Positions 17,406 through 25,279 of a stretch of DNA of 64,000 bases are shown piece after piece. The first letter of the stretch is position 1, and each line of letters begins with the position of its first letter. The notes under the pieces are model-generated. The model did not search any database and was not told the origin of the DNA. It saw only the letters and a program-made list of their open reading frames with translations. Location of the stretch: contig DDNC01000018.1 of NCBI GenBank assembly GCA_002340985.1, positions 118,068 through 182,067 on the forward strand, written 5' to 3'. The DNA comes from Firmicutes bacterium UBA2530 (GTDB taxonomy: Bacteria; Bacillota; Clostridia; Tissierellales; Sedimentibacteraceae). Position numbers and translations under genes: made by a program.

Positions 17406-18266
17406 TCATTCAACAGTAAGGCTGTATTCAATGCTTATGGGGCATTGAGTATATTCAGAATTGCTGATGCAGTTTGAATTGAATTTTGATTTTATCACAG
17501 AGCCCGATTCTGCATCATTTTTTGCTTTAATCATGAAACCAATTCTCCTTGATTCCGAGGGCTGCAGGCTGCCCACATCCCATTTCAGAATGGTTTTTCC
17601 GTTGAATTCATATACGTTTCTCGGCTGAATGTTGCTGGAATCACCTATAAATTCAATATTTTCATCAAGTATACATCTCAGATACACGCTTCTTGCCATA
17701 GAATATTGCCCGGCATTACAATGAACGTAGAATTTTGTGGATTCACCTTTTTTTATGTATTCGTTGTCGCATTTAACAATCATTTCGTAATCGCAGGCGC
17801 CGGACGATGCTCTGCACGAATCTGTATAGTCATCGCATATCAGGTGTCCGTAGAAGTTGATTTTGTTTTTGTGAGGTATTTTATCTCCTGAGTTTTCTGT
17901 GCTTTCAATTGTGTAATTGTCGCACAAAGCCATGTCAAATGTAATTGTGTTGATTGAATCTGGAGATAAATTAATGTTGTTTGCAAATACAATTACATTG
18001 TTATTTCCGATTTCCGTTGACGGCTCAACAACATTTACGTTTTTTAAAATTCCATTGTCAGGCCCAGAATGGTTAATGCCTCCTAAAAATCGTACCCCGT
18101 TTCCAAGGGTGCTGCTGAATGAGCACAGTTTATTAAGGCTGGAGGTGTTTTTCAGTTCAATGCTGAACCTGTATATGTAGGCTGGGACAAATGAGGTGTT
18201 GGGGATTCCGGCTCCCTTCAACATTTTTTGAGGGGTATTTATGGAAATAGTACATTCTTTCATCAT
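17406..18266 (-). CDS. Hypothetical Cys-rich protein with a DUF11-like C-terminal domain
   Basis: 286 residues, not firmly recognised. There is no signal peptide or membrane segment. The C-terminal part (about 165-285) reads like the DUF11 / conserved-repeat beta-sandwich found in clostridial surface and spore proteins: IKKGESTKFYVHCNAGQ, then ILKWDVGSLQPSESRRIGFM. Ten or so cysteines are spread over the protein, with four within CDDYTDSCRASSGACD at about 140-155. The start follows AAAGGA; a second ATG three bases on is equally possible. Transcribed alone. A spore or envelope structural role is possible but not shown. Confidence 0.7.
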   Translation of the reverse strand: MMKECTISINTPQKMLKGAGIPNTSFVPAYIYRFSIELKNTSSLNKLCSFSSTLGNGVRFLGGINHSGPDNGILKNVNVVEPSTEIGNNNVIVFANNINLSPDSINTITFDMALCDNYTIESTENSGDKIPHKNKINFYGHLICDDYTDSCRASSGACDYEMIVKCDNEYIKKGESTKFYVHCNAGQYSMARSVYLRCILDENIEFIGDSSNIQPRNVYEFNGKTILKWDVGSLQPSESRRIGFMIKAKNDAESGSVIKSKFNSNCISNSEYTQCPISIEYSLTVE

Positions 18267-18438
18267 ATCATTCCTTTCATGATTTACCGAACTGCATAAT
18301 TTATAGTATTCTCCTCACCGGTATTTGTGAAATAATTAGTGCAAATATTTATGGTTTTTTAGCATTAATTATGGTAATATTATAAATAAACAGGAAAGAC
18401 CGTTATTACAAAAGGTGTCCGACAAAGGAGGAACTATT

Positions 18439-18663
18439 ATGAAAAATATAAAAATATACTCAAGCTCATCATGTGTGAATTGCACTGCTGCCAAAGAATA
18501 CATAAAAGAAAAGGGATATGATTACGAAGAGAAAAATGTGTCCCTGGACGCGGAAGCAAAAAAAGAGCTTTTAGGCATGGGATACATGGGAGTTCCCATA
18601 ATATTTGTAGATGATGATGTAGTGGTTGGATTCAACAGGAACAAACTTGATGAATTGCTGTAA
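18439..18663 (+). CDS. Glutaredoxin-like protein (YruB/NrdH type)
   Basis: 74 residues from the ATG behind AAAGGAGG. It starts MKNIKIYSSSSCVNCTAAKEYI, a thioredoxin fold with active-site C-V-N-C, then the cis-proline motif GVPIIFVDD and GFNRNKLDELL at the end, which matches the short YruB/UXX-star glutaredoxin-like family. Some members carry selenocysteine at the first active-site position; here both positions are normal cysteine codons (TGT, TGC). It would serve as a small dithiol redox carrier. Transcribed alone. Confidence 0.87.
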   Translation: MKNIKIYSSSSCVNCTAAKEYIKEKGYDYEEKNVSLDAEAKKELLGMGYMGVPIIFVDDDVVVGFNRNKLDELL

Positions 18664-18789
18664 ATAAGGTCAAATTAACATTTTTAACTAAAAAAACTAA
18701 AATATTTATGTAGTATAAACTAAAAATATGTAAACAATATTCATGAGCAATTAAATTAAACAGCTGTTAATTTGCTGCTCTTGAAATAG

Positions 18790-18899
18790 AAAGCCGGCAT
18801 GCGGGAACAGTATTATAAATGAAATGATAAGTCACTTGAAATATTATATTTCTTATAAGGACTGAAATTCAAATCTGTTTGCCCCCACTGCCGGCTTTT
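18790..18899 (+). ncRNA. Possible structured RNA closed by a GCCGGC stem
   Basis: AAAGCCGGCA near 18790-18799 pairs with TGCCGGCTTTT near 18888-18898. Inside, AACAG (18806-18810) can pair with CTGTT, followed by an A/T-rich open region and an inner AAATAT/ATATTT hairpin near 18839-18851. A long rod with a central bubble recalls 6S RNA in outline, but it is only about 110 nt and has no good promoter. The stem ends in TTTT on the plus strand and TTTCTATTT on the minus strand, so it may simply be a terminator-like element for either neighbour. Confidence 0.35.
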
Positions 18900-18904
18900 G
18901 TTTG

Positions 18905-18937
18905 CAAAAAAATAAAGGGATGCAGCATGCGCATCCC
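18905..18937 (-). terminator. Terminator of the DUF1858 gene
   Basis: On the minus strand GGGATGC (complement of 18931-18937) pairs with GCATCCC (complement of 18917-18923), seven-base loop, followed by TTTATTTTTTT. Confidence 0.85.
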
Positions 18938-18945
18938 AATTTATC

Positions 18946-19131
18946 TTATTTATTCAAAGCTGCTAACAGATGTTCAAGATTCATGCCATGAACAGCTGCG
19001 GCTTCTTCCAATGTTTCCATCTGAGCACCGGGGCATCCAACGCAACCCATTCCGTGAGCCATCAATACTTCTGCTGCCTCAGGGCTTGCTTGTATAACCT
19101 CTCTGATAACCATATCTTTAGTTATAGCCAT
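18946..19131 (-). CDS. DUF1858 domain protein
   Basis: 61 residues with the whole-length DUF1858 pattern: MVIREVIQASPEAAEVLMAHGMGCVGCPGA, giving a C-V-G-C pair. The family appears as a stand-alone small protein or fused to hybrid-cluster and ScdA/YtfE-type proteins, and is suspected to act in redox or Fe-S/NO chemistry, but its activity is unproven. It has an AGGAGG-type binding site, its own terminator, and lies divergently from the hpd operon. The neighbouring glutaredoxin-like gene makes a redox theme plausible. Confidence 0.88.
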   Translation of the reverse strand: MAITKDMVIREVIQASPEAAEVLMAHGMGCVGCPGAQMETLEEAAAVHGMNLEHLLAALNK

Positions 19132-19290
19132 AATGAGCCTCCTTTAAATTTATATACCATCATTATACATTATGCCATAAAGATATTCAATAAATTTTTA
19201 AGCGTGAGCTGGATGAGTTAGAGTCAAGAATATGCAATTTACGGCGGCATCGATAAAATTTTATCATTTTAAATTTTAAAGAAACGTTTG

Positions 19291-19439
19291 TTAAATTTAT
19301 TTAATAAAGCATAGACGAAATTTATAATTTGTTTAAAAATCAATAGATTTTAAAAACGGGAAAAAAGTTAAGAACAAAAAACTGTGCACTTTTCACTAAC
19401 TCTTAATTTTTTGAAGAAGTATAATGAGTTAAATTTAAC
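19291..19439 (+). promoter_or_regulatory. hpd promoter and candidate operator sites
   Basis: A perfect -10, TATAAT, lies at 19420-19425 with no good -35 at 17 bp, which suggests activator dependence. Palindromic sites nearby: TTAAA-TTTA-TTTAA at 19291-19304, GTGCAC centred at 19386.5 (about -45 from the expected start) with A and T flanks, and GTTAAATTTAAC at 19428-19439, covering the predicted start. A further palindrome, GATAAAATTTTATC, is at 19252-19265. The five-four-five TTAAN form resembles Crp/Fnr-family sites, and a Crp/Fnr-type gene lies at the end of the locus. The 321-base gap 19132-19452 contains no gene. Confidence 0.5.
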
Positions 19440-19452
19440 AAGGAGGATTGTT

Positions 19453-22149
19453 ATGAGTTCTAAAGAAACAAAATTGCAAGAAGTTTTAAAATCACGTGGC
19501 ATAGACATGTCACAAGTTGATGAACAATTGGAAGCTGATATACCCGAAGCCAAGGAATCTTCTAAAAGATTAATGGAAACTTACTATACTTTAAAGGTTA
19601 CTGCAGACATGGAGGTTCCTTACTGGTACAATAGAAGCTGGTGGGAAAATGATGGTGAAGTAATTGAAGTTAGAAGAGCCAGAGCTATGGGCGCTGCTTT
19701 AGCACATATGACTCCTACCATACAGCCTTATGAAAAAATTGTTATGAACAAAACTAAAAATGTCAGGGGCGGATTCCCGTTTCCTTGGACAACATCAAGC
19801 TTTTTCCTTGCACAAGCAGATGCTTTGATGGCAGAAGTTGATGCCCCTGCTGAAAATGAAGCAGATGCAGTTAGTATAGTTGGCGCAGGCGGTGGAAATG
19901 TTACGAAAAGTTATGGAAATATTATCTCTCTTGCGAAGAAATTCGGGATGAGAAAAGAAGAAATTCCGGTACTTGTTAAAGCGTCCGAACCTTGGAGAGG
20001 TATTTCTATAGAAGATTTAGCTGATAAATATTCAAGAACATTACCCGGATATGGACAATATAGAGATTTAATGGATAGTGTAGTTTGTATGTTTGACTCT
20101 TTTGCAATTGCACAAGGGCGTGAGGTTTCAAACTACTATGTTCCTTTAGAATATGGTTTTGATAGAATCATAGAAATATGTAATGAAAGAATGGCCGAAG
20201 TAATGGGTGAAGCAGGCGATGACGGAATTCTGGGAATGAGCAGAGGGTATTACTATGCTGCTATGAAAGAAATCGTAATGGGCTTGAGCAAGTGGTGTGA
20301 AAATTATTCAAAACAAGCAGCTTATCTTGCTTCTGTTGAGACAGATTCTGAATTGAAAGCTAACTATGAAAAAATCAAAGAAGTTATGCATAATATTGCT
20401 CACAAGAAACCTTCAAATTTCTGGGAAGCTATACAATTGACAGTATGCTGCCACTTAGGTGTTACAAATGAGGATGCGATGTCAGGATTATCAATAGGTA
20501 GACTTGGACAGGTATTGCAGCCATACTACGAACATGATATCCGTGAAGGAATCATGACGGATGAAGAAGTTATAGAAATTCTGGAATTATATAGAATTAA
20601 AATAACTTGTATTGAGTGTTTTGCTTCTGCCGGAGTATCAGGAGGAGTTCTTTCAGGAAATACATTCAATAATTTGTCAATGGGTGGACTTAACAAAGAA
20701 GGTCTTACAGCAGTTACACCTCTGGAATATTTGATTATTGAAGCAGGCATGAGAAACAGAACTCCCCAGCCTACACTGAGTGTACTATATGATGAAAAAA
20801 CACCTGAAGATTTCCTGATGAAAGCAGCATCTTGTACAAAACTTGGACTTGGATATCCTGCATGGATGAATAACCAAGGCGGCATTAATTACATGCTTGA
20901 CAATTATGGACCGGAAGGCATGAACCTTGAAGATGCAAGAGCATGGTGCCTTGGCGGATGTCTTGAATCTTCACCCGGATGCTTCCAGCCATTACATTTT
21001 GACGGGAAAGTAACTTGGGTACCCGGAGGAGCATCACCAACTTGTGGTACAGGAGTTCACTTCTTGGCAATGCCTAAGATATTAGAACTAGTATTGACAA
21101 ATGGCTTGGATAAGAGAACAGGAAAAAGAGTATATCCGGCACATAACAAAAATCTTGATAACTTTGAAGCTGTTTATGAACAATGGAAACAATACATGAA
21201 TGATTCAATTCTGATTCTTAACAAGGTAAATAACATTCAGATGGATATATGGAGAAAATACCTAATGCCGGCGGTTAACTCACTGCTGAAACCGGACTGC
21301 TTCAAAAAAGGTCAGCATTTGGGAAATATGGGAGCCAGATATAATGCCAGCATAAATGTAGAATCATGCGGAACTATTACATTAATCAACTCATTAGCTT
21401 CTATTAAGAAAAATGTATATGATGAAAAGAAGTTTACAATAGAAGAAATGACAGATGCAATGATTAATAACTTTGGATTTAAGACTGCTTATGAAACAGG
21501 CGTATTCTCTCCGGATTACAGAGAAAACACGGAAAACAGTCCTAAATATGAAGAAATATTTGCAGCTTGCGTAAATGCTCCGAAATACGGAAATGCAATA
21601 CCATATGTAGACCAATTGCTTAAGAGATATGAATATGACATGTATGACATGGTTCATAGCTATCATTCATACTATGGCAAACCTTTATATTTATGCCAGA
21701 TTTCAGTTTCAACTCATGGCCCTCAAGGTTTCATTACATTGGGTACAGCTGATTCGAGACTTGCAGGAACAACATATTCAGACGGCTCATTGTCGGCTGC
21801 ACCTGGAACAGATCAGAACGGTCTTTATGCACTGTTTGAATCTGCGACAGTTTATGATCACGGAATACATCAGAACTCACAAATGAATCTGAAGCTTCAT
21901 CCGACAGCAGTAAAAGGACTTAACGGAACAAGAAAGCTTCTTGACGTTGTACGTGCTTATATGAGAAAAGGCGGATTCCACGTTCAGTTTAATATTGTAG
22001 ATTCTAAGACATTGAGAAAAGCGCAAGTTACACCTGACAAATACAGAGATCTTATGATTCGTGTTGCCGGATTTACACAATACTGGTGTGAAATAGGGAA
22101 ACCGATACAAGATGAAGTTATTTTCAGAACTCAATATGATGAAGCGTAA
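19453..22149 (+). CDS. hpdB: 4-hydroxyphenylacetate decarboxylase, glycyl radical subunit
   Basis: 898 residues from the ATG behind AGGAGG; a longer frame to 19384 has no support. It is a glycyl radical enzyme: Gly873 in RVAGFTQYW is the radical site and Cys503 in CLGGCLES is the thiyl residue. Glu505, Glu637, His536, Ser344, Phe214 and Arg223 fall at exactly the numbers recalled for the Clostridium scatologenes enzyme, where Glu505 and Glu637 act in catalysis and His536/Glu637 hold the substrate hydroxyl. The reaction is 4-hydroxyphenylacetate to p-cresol and CO2, the last step of tyrosine fermentation. The small subunit gene downstream distinguishes it from phenylacetate and indoleacetate decarboxylases. 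The gene is more A/T-rich than the opp or pyrG genes. Confidence 0.96.
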   Translation: MSSKETKLQEVLKSRGIDMSQVDEQLEADIPEAKESSKRLMETYYTLKVTADMEVPYWYNRSWWENDGEVIEVRRARAMGAALAHMTPTIQPYEKIVMNKTKNVRGGFPFPWTTSSFFLAQADALMAEVDAPAENEADAVSIVGAGGGNVTKSYGNIISLAKKFGMRKEEIPVLVKASEPWRGISIEDLADKYSRTLPGYGQYRDLMDSVVCMFDSFAIAQGREVSNYYVPLEYGFDRIIEICNERMAEVMGEAGDDGILGMSRGYYYAAMKEIVMGLSKWCENYSKQAAYLASVETDSELKANYEKIKEVMHNIAHKKPSNFWEAIQLTVCCHLGVTNEDAMSGLSIGRLGQVLQPYYEHDIREGIMTDEEVIEILELYRIKITCIECFASAGVSGGVLSGNTFNNLSMGGLNKEGLTAVTPLEYLIIEAGMRNRTPQPTLSVLYDEKTPEDFLMKAASCTKLGLGYPAWMNNQGGINYMLDNYGPEGMNLEDARAWCLGGCLESSPGCFQPLHFDGKVTWVPGGASPTCGTGVHFLAMPKILELVLTNGLDKRTGKRVYPAHNKNLDNFEAVYEQWKQYMNDSILILNKVNNIQMDIWRKYLMPAVNSLLKPDCFKKGQHLGNMGARYNASINVESCGTITLINSLASIKKNVYDEKKFTIEEMTDAMINNFGFKTAYETGVFSPDYRENTENSPKYEEIFAACVNAPKYGNAIPYVDQLLKRYEYDMYDMVHSYHSYYGKPLYLCQISVSTHGPQGFITLGTADSRLAGTTYSDGSLSAAPGTDQNGLYALFESATVYDHGIHQNSQMNLKLHPTAVKGLNGTRKLLDVVRAYMRKGGFHVQFNIVDSKTLRKAQVTPDKYRDLMIRVAGFTQYWCEIGKPIQDEVIFRTQYDEA

Positions 22150-22171
22150 AAATAATAATGGAGGAATGATT

Positions 22172-22429
22172 ATGAAACATTATGATTGTAAGAATTATAT
22201 AAATTTAGATTGCGAAAAAGGACAATGTGCATTAACTAAAAATTTAGTCCCTATTGATGGAGAAGGCAGTGATGCATGCCATAATTTTAAACAGGCTGAA
22301 AAGTGTGGAGTGTGTAAAAACTTTTCAAATCCTGACAAATATGGAGTAGGGACTTGCAAAGGATTTAAAAAAGAGAACTGGGCATATGCTACTTGTGGTG
22401 CTTTTGCCTGCGAAAAGTTCAACAACTAA
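22172..22429 (+). CDS. hpdC: 4-hydroxyphenylacetate decarboxylase, small Fe-S subunit
   Basis: 85 residues from the ATG behind GGAGG, the same length as known HpdC. All expected ligands are present: His3, Cys6, Cys19 and Cys36 for one [4Fe-4S] cluster and Cys45, Cys48, Cys62 and Cys80 for the other, in a pseudo-twofold HiPIP-like arrangement. The subunit binds HpdB, is needed for its assembly and regulation, and is not found with other arylacetate decarboxylases. It starts 22 bases after hpdB. Two further cysteines (14 and 75) are not known ligands. Confidence 0.95.
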   Translation: MKHYDCKNYINLDCEKGQCALTKNLVPIDGEGSDACHNFKQAEKCGVCKNFSNPDKYGVGTCKGFKKENWAYATCGAFACEKFNN

Positions 22430-22441
22430 TAGGATGTAAAT

Positions 22442-23401
22442 ATGGGAAGTATAATTTTAAACACTGAAAAGAAGGGGCTAATATTTGATGTACAGGCATA
22501 TTCAGTGCATGACGGGCCAGGATGCAGAACTAATGTTTTTTTTGTAGGTTGTCCATTGCAATGCAAATGGTGTTCCAATCCTGAAAGTTGGCTAAAGAAA
22601 AAGCATATAATGTTTTCTGATAAAATGTGCAAGTGGGACAAGGGATGTAAGGCATGCAGAAATGCATGCCCCCATGACAATATTAAGTTTGATCAGTTGG
22701 GTAAACCAAGCATTGACTGGAGTGTCTGTATGAAATGTGAGACATTTGACTGCGTCAATATTTGTCCAAACAAAGCCTTCAAACAGTGTGTTAAAGAATA
22801 TACTGTTGATGAACTTGTGGCGTTATTGAGACGTGATTTCAATAGCTGGGGACCAGACGGCGGAGTTACATTTTCAGGCGGAGATCCGCTTATGCATTAT
22901 GAATTTTTGCTTGATGTATTAAAAAGATGTCGTGCACTGCAAATTCACACAGCTATAGAAACTGAAGCATACGCAAAGCAGGAAGAGTTTTTGGAAATTA
23001 TGAAATACATCAATTTTGCATTCATTGATGTAAAAAATATGGATAACGAAAAACATAAGCAAGGAACTGGAGTACATAATGATTTGATACTTTCAAATAT
23101 CAGAGCCTTAGTAAGATCAGGATGGGATGGAAGACTTATCTTAAGGCAGCCAACTATAGCCGGATATAATGACAGCATTGATAATGCCTATAAATTAATT
23201 GATTTTATGAATGAAAATGGATTATACGAAATTAACCTTTTAAAATTTCATAGACTTGGATTGACTAAATGGGAACAATTGGGAAAAAGATACGAATATA
23301 GTGACGGCGGAGATATGACAGACGAGAAAATGGAACTTCTTCAAGAGTTGTATTTAGATAATAATATAGCTTGTTATATCGGCGATGAAACCCCTTTTTG
23401 A
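22442..23401 (+). CDS. hpdA: 4-hydroxyphenylacetate decarboxylase activating enzyme (radical SAM)
   Basis: 319 residues. The radical SAM motif is GCPLQCKWC (Cys37, Cys41, Cys44), in the CX3CX2C spacing. It is followed by an inserted ferredoxin-like region with two more cysteine clusters (CKACRNACP and CMKCETFDCVNICP), the feature of the glycyl radical activases for glycerol dehydratase, benzylsuccinate synthase and HPAD. The GGDP-type SAM contact appears as TFSGGDPLMH. It uses SAM and reduced ferredoxin or flavodoxin to install the radical on Gly873 of HpdB. It starts 12 bases after hpdC. The binding site (AATAGGATGTAAAT) is weaker than those of its partners, which fits a catalytic activator. 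Confidence 0.95.
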   Translation: MGSIILNTEKKGLIFDVQAYSVHDGPGCRTNVFFVGCPLQCKWCSNPESWLKKKHIMFSDKMCKWDKGCKACRNACPHDNIKFDQLGKPSIDWSVCMKCETFDCVNICPNKAFKQCVKEYTVDELVALLRRDFNSWGPDGGVTFSGGDPLMHYEFLLDVLKRCRALQIHTAIETEAYAKQEEFLEIMKYINFAFIDVKNMDNEKHKQGTGVHNDLILSNIRALVRSGWDGRLILRQPTIAGYNDSIDNAYKLIDFMNENGLYEINLLKFHRLGLTKWEQLGKRYEYSDGGDMTDEKMELLQELYLDNNIACYIGDETPF

Positions 23402-23418
23402 TAGTAATTGATACAAAT

Positions 23419-23458
23419 AAAGCTGGTTATTATGAGGAAAGTTCATTTTACCAGCTTT
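23419..23458 (+). terminator. Hairpin after hpdA
   Basis: AAAGCTGGT (23419-23427) pairs with ACCAGCTTT (23450-23458). No T-run follows, so it may be a processing site or a leaky terminator separating hpdBCA from the membrane protein gene. Confidence 0.45.
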
Positions 23459-23508
23459 AAGCGATAATTAATATTTTAAAATCTAAAACTTTAACATGGA
23501 GGAAGTTA

Positions 23509-24192
23509 ATGAAAACTGTAAAAAGAGTATCTCTTTATCTATTAGGATTTTTTATATTAGCAATTGGTATAAATATTTCAAAATTAGCCGGGCTCGGCAT
23601 TTCTCCTGTAAGTTCAATTCCTTATGCTTGCGAGCTTGTTTGGGGAGTTGAACTTGGCAAGGCAACATATTTTGTATATATGGGGTTAATGGTATTGCAG
23701 ATAATCTTGTTAAGAAAAGATTATAAAGTAAGAAACTTGCTGCAAATAGTTCCTACATTTATTTTAGGTACTTTTATAACTTATACCAGCACTAAGTATT
23801 TATTGTTCTGGCTTCCTGCACCTGGTAATTACGCAATGCAGCTCGTATATTTAGCTATAAGTATAGTGGTAATAGGTATTGGTGTTTCAGGGTTTCTTAT
23901 TCCAAATATCATGCCTCCTCCGGCAGAAGGACTTTGCGCCGCTATTGTTCATGTAAGTAAGGATAAAATAAAATTTGGTAATGCAAAAGTTGGAGTTGAT
24001 ACAGGAATGGTTGTAGTTTCTGCACTCTTATCACTTGTGTTTTTAGGTTCTTTGACGACAGTAAGAGAAGGCACTATTTTAGCTGCATTACTTGTTGGAA
24101 AAGTTGTAGGATTTATTATGAAACATTATAAACAAAGAATTATTGACTGGTTAGATGAGGGAGATTCATTAGCAGACAAAAAAGCTGCATAG
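23509..24192 (+). CDS. YczE/YitT-like integral membrane protein
   Basis: 227 residues with five to six hydrophobic segments. The start, LYLLGFFILAIGINISKLAGLGISPVSS, fits the YczE/YyaS/YitT-related family (DUF6198), which often begins with a helix followed by a GxGxxPxxS turn. No transport substrate is established for the family. It lies 107 bases after hpdA with a good GGAGG binding site and just before the Crp/Fnr-type gene, in an A/T-rich stretch like that of the hpd genes. Export of p-cresol or uptake of 4-hydroxyphenylacetate is a possible role from context only. Confidence 0.75.
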   Translation: MKTVKRVSLYLLGFFILAIGINISKLAGLGISPVSSIPYACELVWGVELGKATYFVYMGLMVLQIILLRKDYKVRNLLQIVPTFILGTFITYTSTKYLLFWLPAPGNYAMQLVYLAISIVVIGIGVSGFLIPNIMPPPAEGLCAAIVHVSKDKIKFGNAKVGVDTGMVVVSALLSLVFLGSLTTVREGTILAALLVGKVVGFIMKHYKQRIIDWLDEGDSLADKKAA

Positions 24193-24213
24193 TATGTTTG
24201 TTAAGTTTGTAAG

Positions 24214-24265
24214 TATGAATTATAATAAATATGAATTATAATAAAAAATATTATTATAATTCATA
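24214..24265. repeat. Direct and inverted repeats before the Crp/Fnr-type gene
   Basis: TATGAATTATAATAAA is present twice in tandem (24214-24229 and 24230-24245), and its inverted complement TTATTATAATTCATA lies at 24251-24265. This can form a hairpin with either copy, or act as a three-site operator. It ends 19 bases before the regulator ATG and overlaps its likely promoter/leader. Confidence 0.75.
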
Positions 24266-24284
24266 TTTGTATTGGAGGTATATT

Positions 24285-24941
24285 ATGTTGATTGAAAACG
24301 CTGAAATATATCATTACATTAAAGAATACTTGAAAGAAATTCCGACTATAACCTTAATTAAGGGGACCTGTTTTTCAAAAGCAGAGAATATAGATAATCA
24401 AATATACTATATCTTAGAAGGTACCGTAAAAATAGAAAGTCATTCGGACATGGGAAAAAAGATATTGGTAGATGTTATATCTGAAAACGAGTTTGCCGGG
24501 CAAATTAGTTATATTAGAAAACATAATTTTTATGGTAACAATATAGCTGTTACTGATGTTAAATTGTTATGTTTAAAAGATGACATAATGAACACGTTAA
24601 TGAAAAACCCTGAATTTTCCACATTTTTTTATTTCAAAACAAGCAGCAGAATTTATGTAATGTATAAAAAAATGCTTATGAGTAATTTGTTTTCTCAATG
24701 TGAACTTGTTGCATATCATCTTTTGGAGAACTCATGTGATTGTAAATTTATATATAAAAGCATTTACGACATTTGCGCAAATTTAAATATAAGCAGAAGG
24801 AGTTTGTATAACATTTTAAATAAACTTGAAGGCGATGGAATAATAAAAAAACTAGATGAAGGCCCTTACCTAATTCTGGACGAAAGTTATCTGAAGAAAA
24901 AGTCTAAAAAGGTTAAAAGTTTTGCTGAAAATAAATACTAA
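24285..24941 (+). CDS. Crp/Fnr family transcriptional regulator
   Basis: 218 residues from the ATG behind TTGGAGG; a frame reaching back to 24231 runs through the repeats and is not preferred. The N-terminal half (about 10-115) is a cyclic-nucleotide-binding-like beta-roll (NQIYYILEGTVKIESHSDMG), a long dimer helix follows, and a C-terminal HTH_Crp domain (about 160-205) contains ICANLNISRRSLYNILNKLE. There is no cysteine cluster of the FNR type at the N-terminus. A Crp/Fnr relative, CprK, senses chlorinated 4-hydroxyphenylacetate, so this protein could sense 4-hydroxyphenylacetate and control hpdBCA; that is inference from position. Confidence 0.85.
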   Translation: MLIENAEIYHYIKEYLKEIPTITLIKGTCFSKAENIDNQIYYILEGTVKIESHSDMGKKILVDVISENEFAGQISYIRKHNFYGNNIAVTDVKLLCLKDDIMNTLMKNPEFSTFFYFKTSSRIYVMYKKMLMSNLFSQCELVAYHLLENSCDCKFIYKSIYDICANLNISRRSLYNILNKLEGDGIIKKLDEGPYLILDESYLKKKSKKVKSFAENKY

Positions 24942-25167
24942 TGACAATTTATTAAATGATAGCTATAGCAAAAAATTGAATATAATAGAGGCTATTGAAA
25001 AATCCAAAGAAAGACAATAGTCTCTTTTTCATGAAAGAAAATGAATCGAAAAAAAGCAAGGACTACGGCAGAAATGTGTTATGCAATTGACCAGCTGCGG
25101 CAGGTGAAGGGCAGATGCCGCGGGAATAAAATGCAGTTGATTCAGTTTTGAATAAAGAAAAAACTGT

Positions 25168-25196
25168 TTGAATCAACTTATCATGTGTGGTATAAT
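25168..25196 (+). promoter_or_regulatory. Promoter of the coiled-coil protein gene
   Basis: TTGAAT (25168-25173) and TATAAT (25191-25196) with a 17-bp spacer. The rest of the 338-base gap 24942-25279 shows a GCGGC/GCCGC inverted repeat near 25095-25121 but no gene. Confidence 0.75.
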
Positions 25197-25279
25197 TTAA
25201 AAAATCAAGACATACTATAGTTGTCTTGATTAATTTACATAATGACATTCATCAGAGCAAAGAACCAAAGGAGACTAAT

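Noticed and set aside
18439..18663. Selenocysteine at the glutaredoxin active site
   Set aside because: Both active-site codons are cysteine (TGT and TGC); no TGA is present.
19453..22149. Pyruvate formate-lyase, choline TMA-lyase, or phenylacetate/indoleacetate decarboxylase as alternatives for the glycyl radical enzyme
   Set aside because: The His536/Glu637 pair, Cys503-x-Glu505 and the HpdC-type small subunit point to 4-hydroxyphenylacetate decarboxylase.
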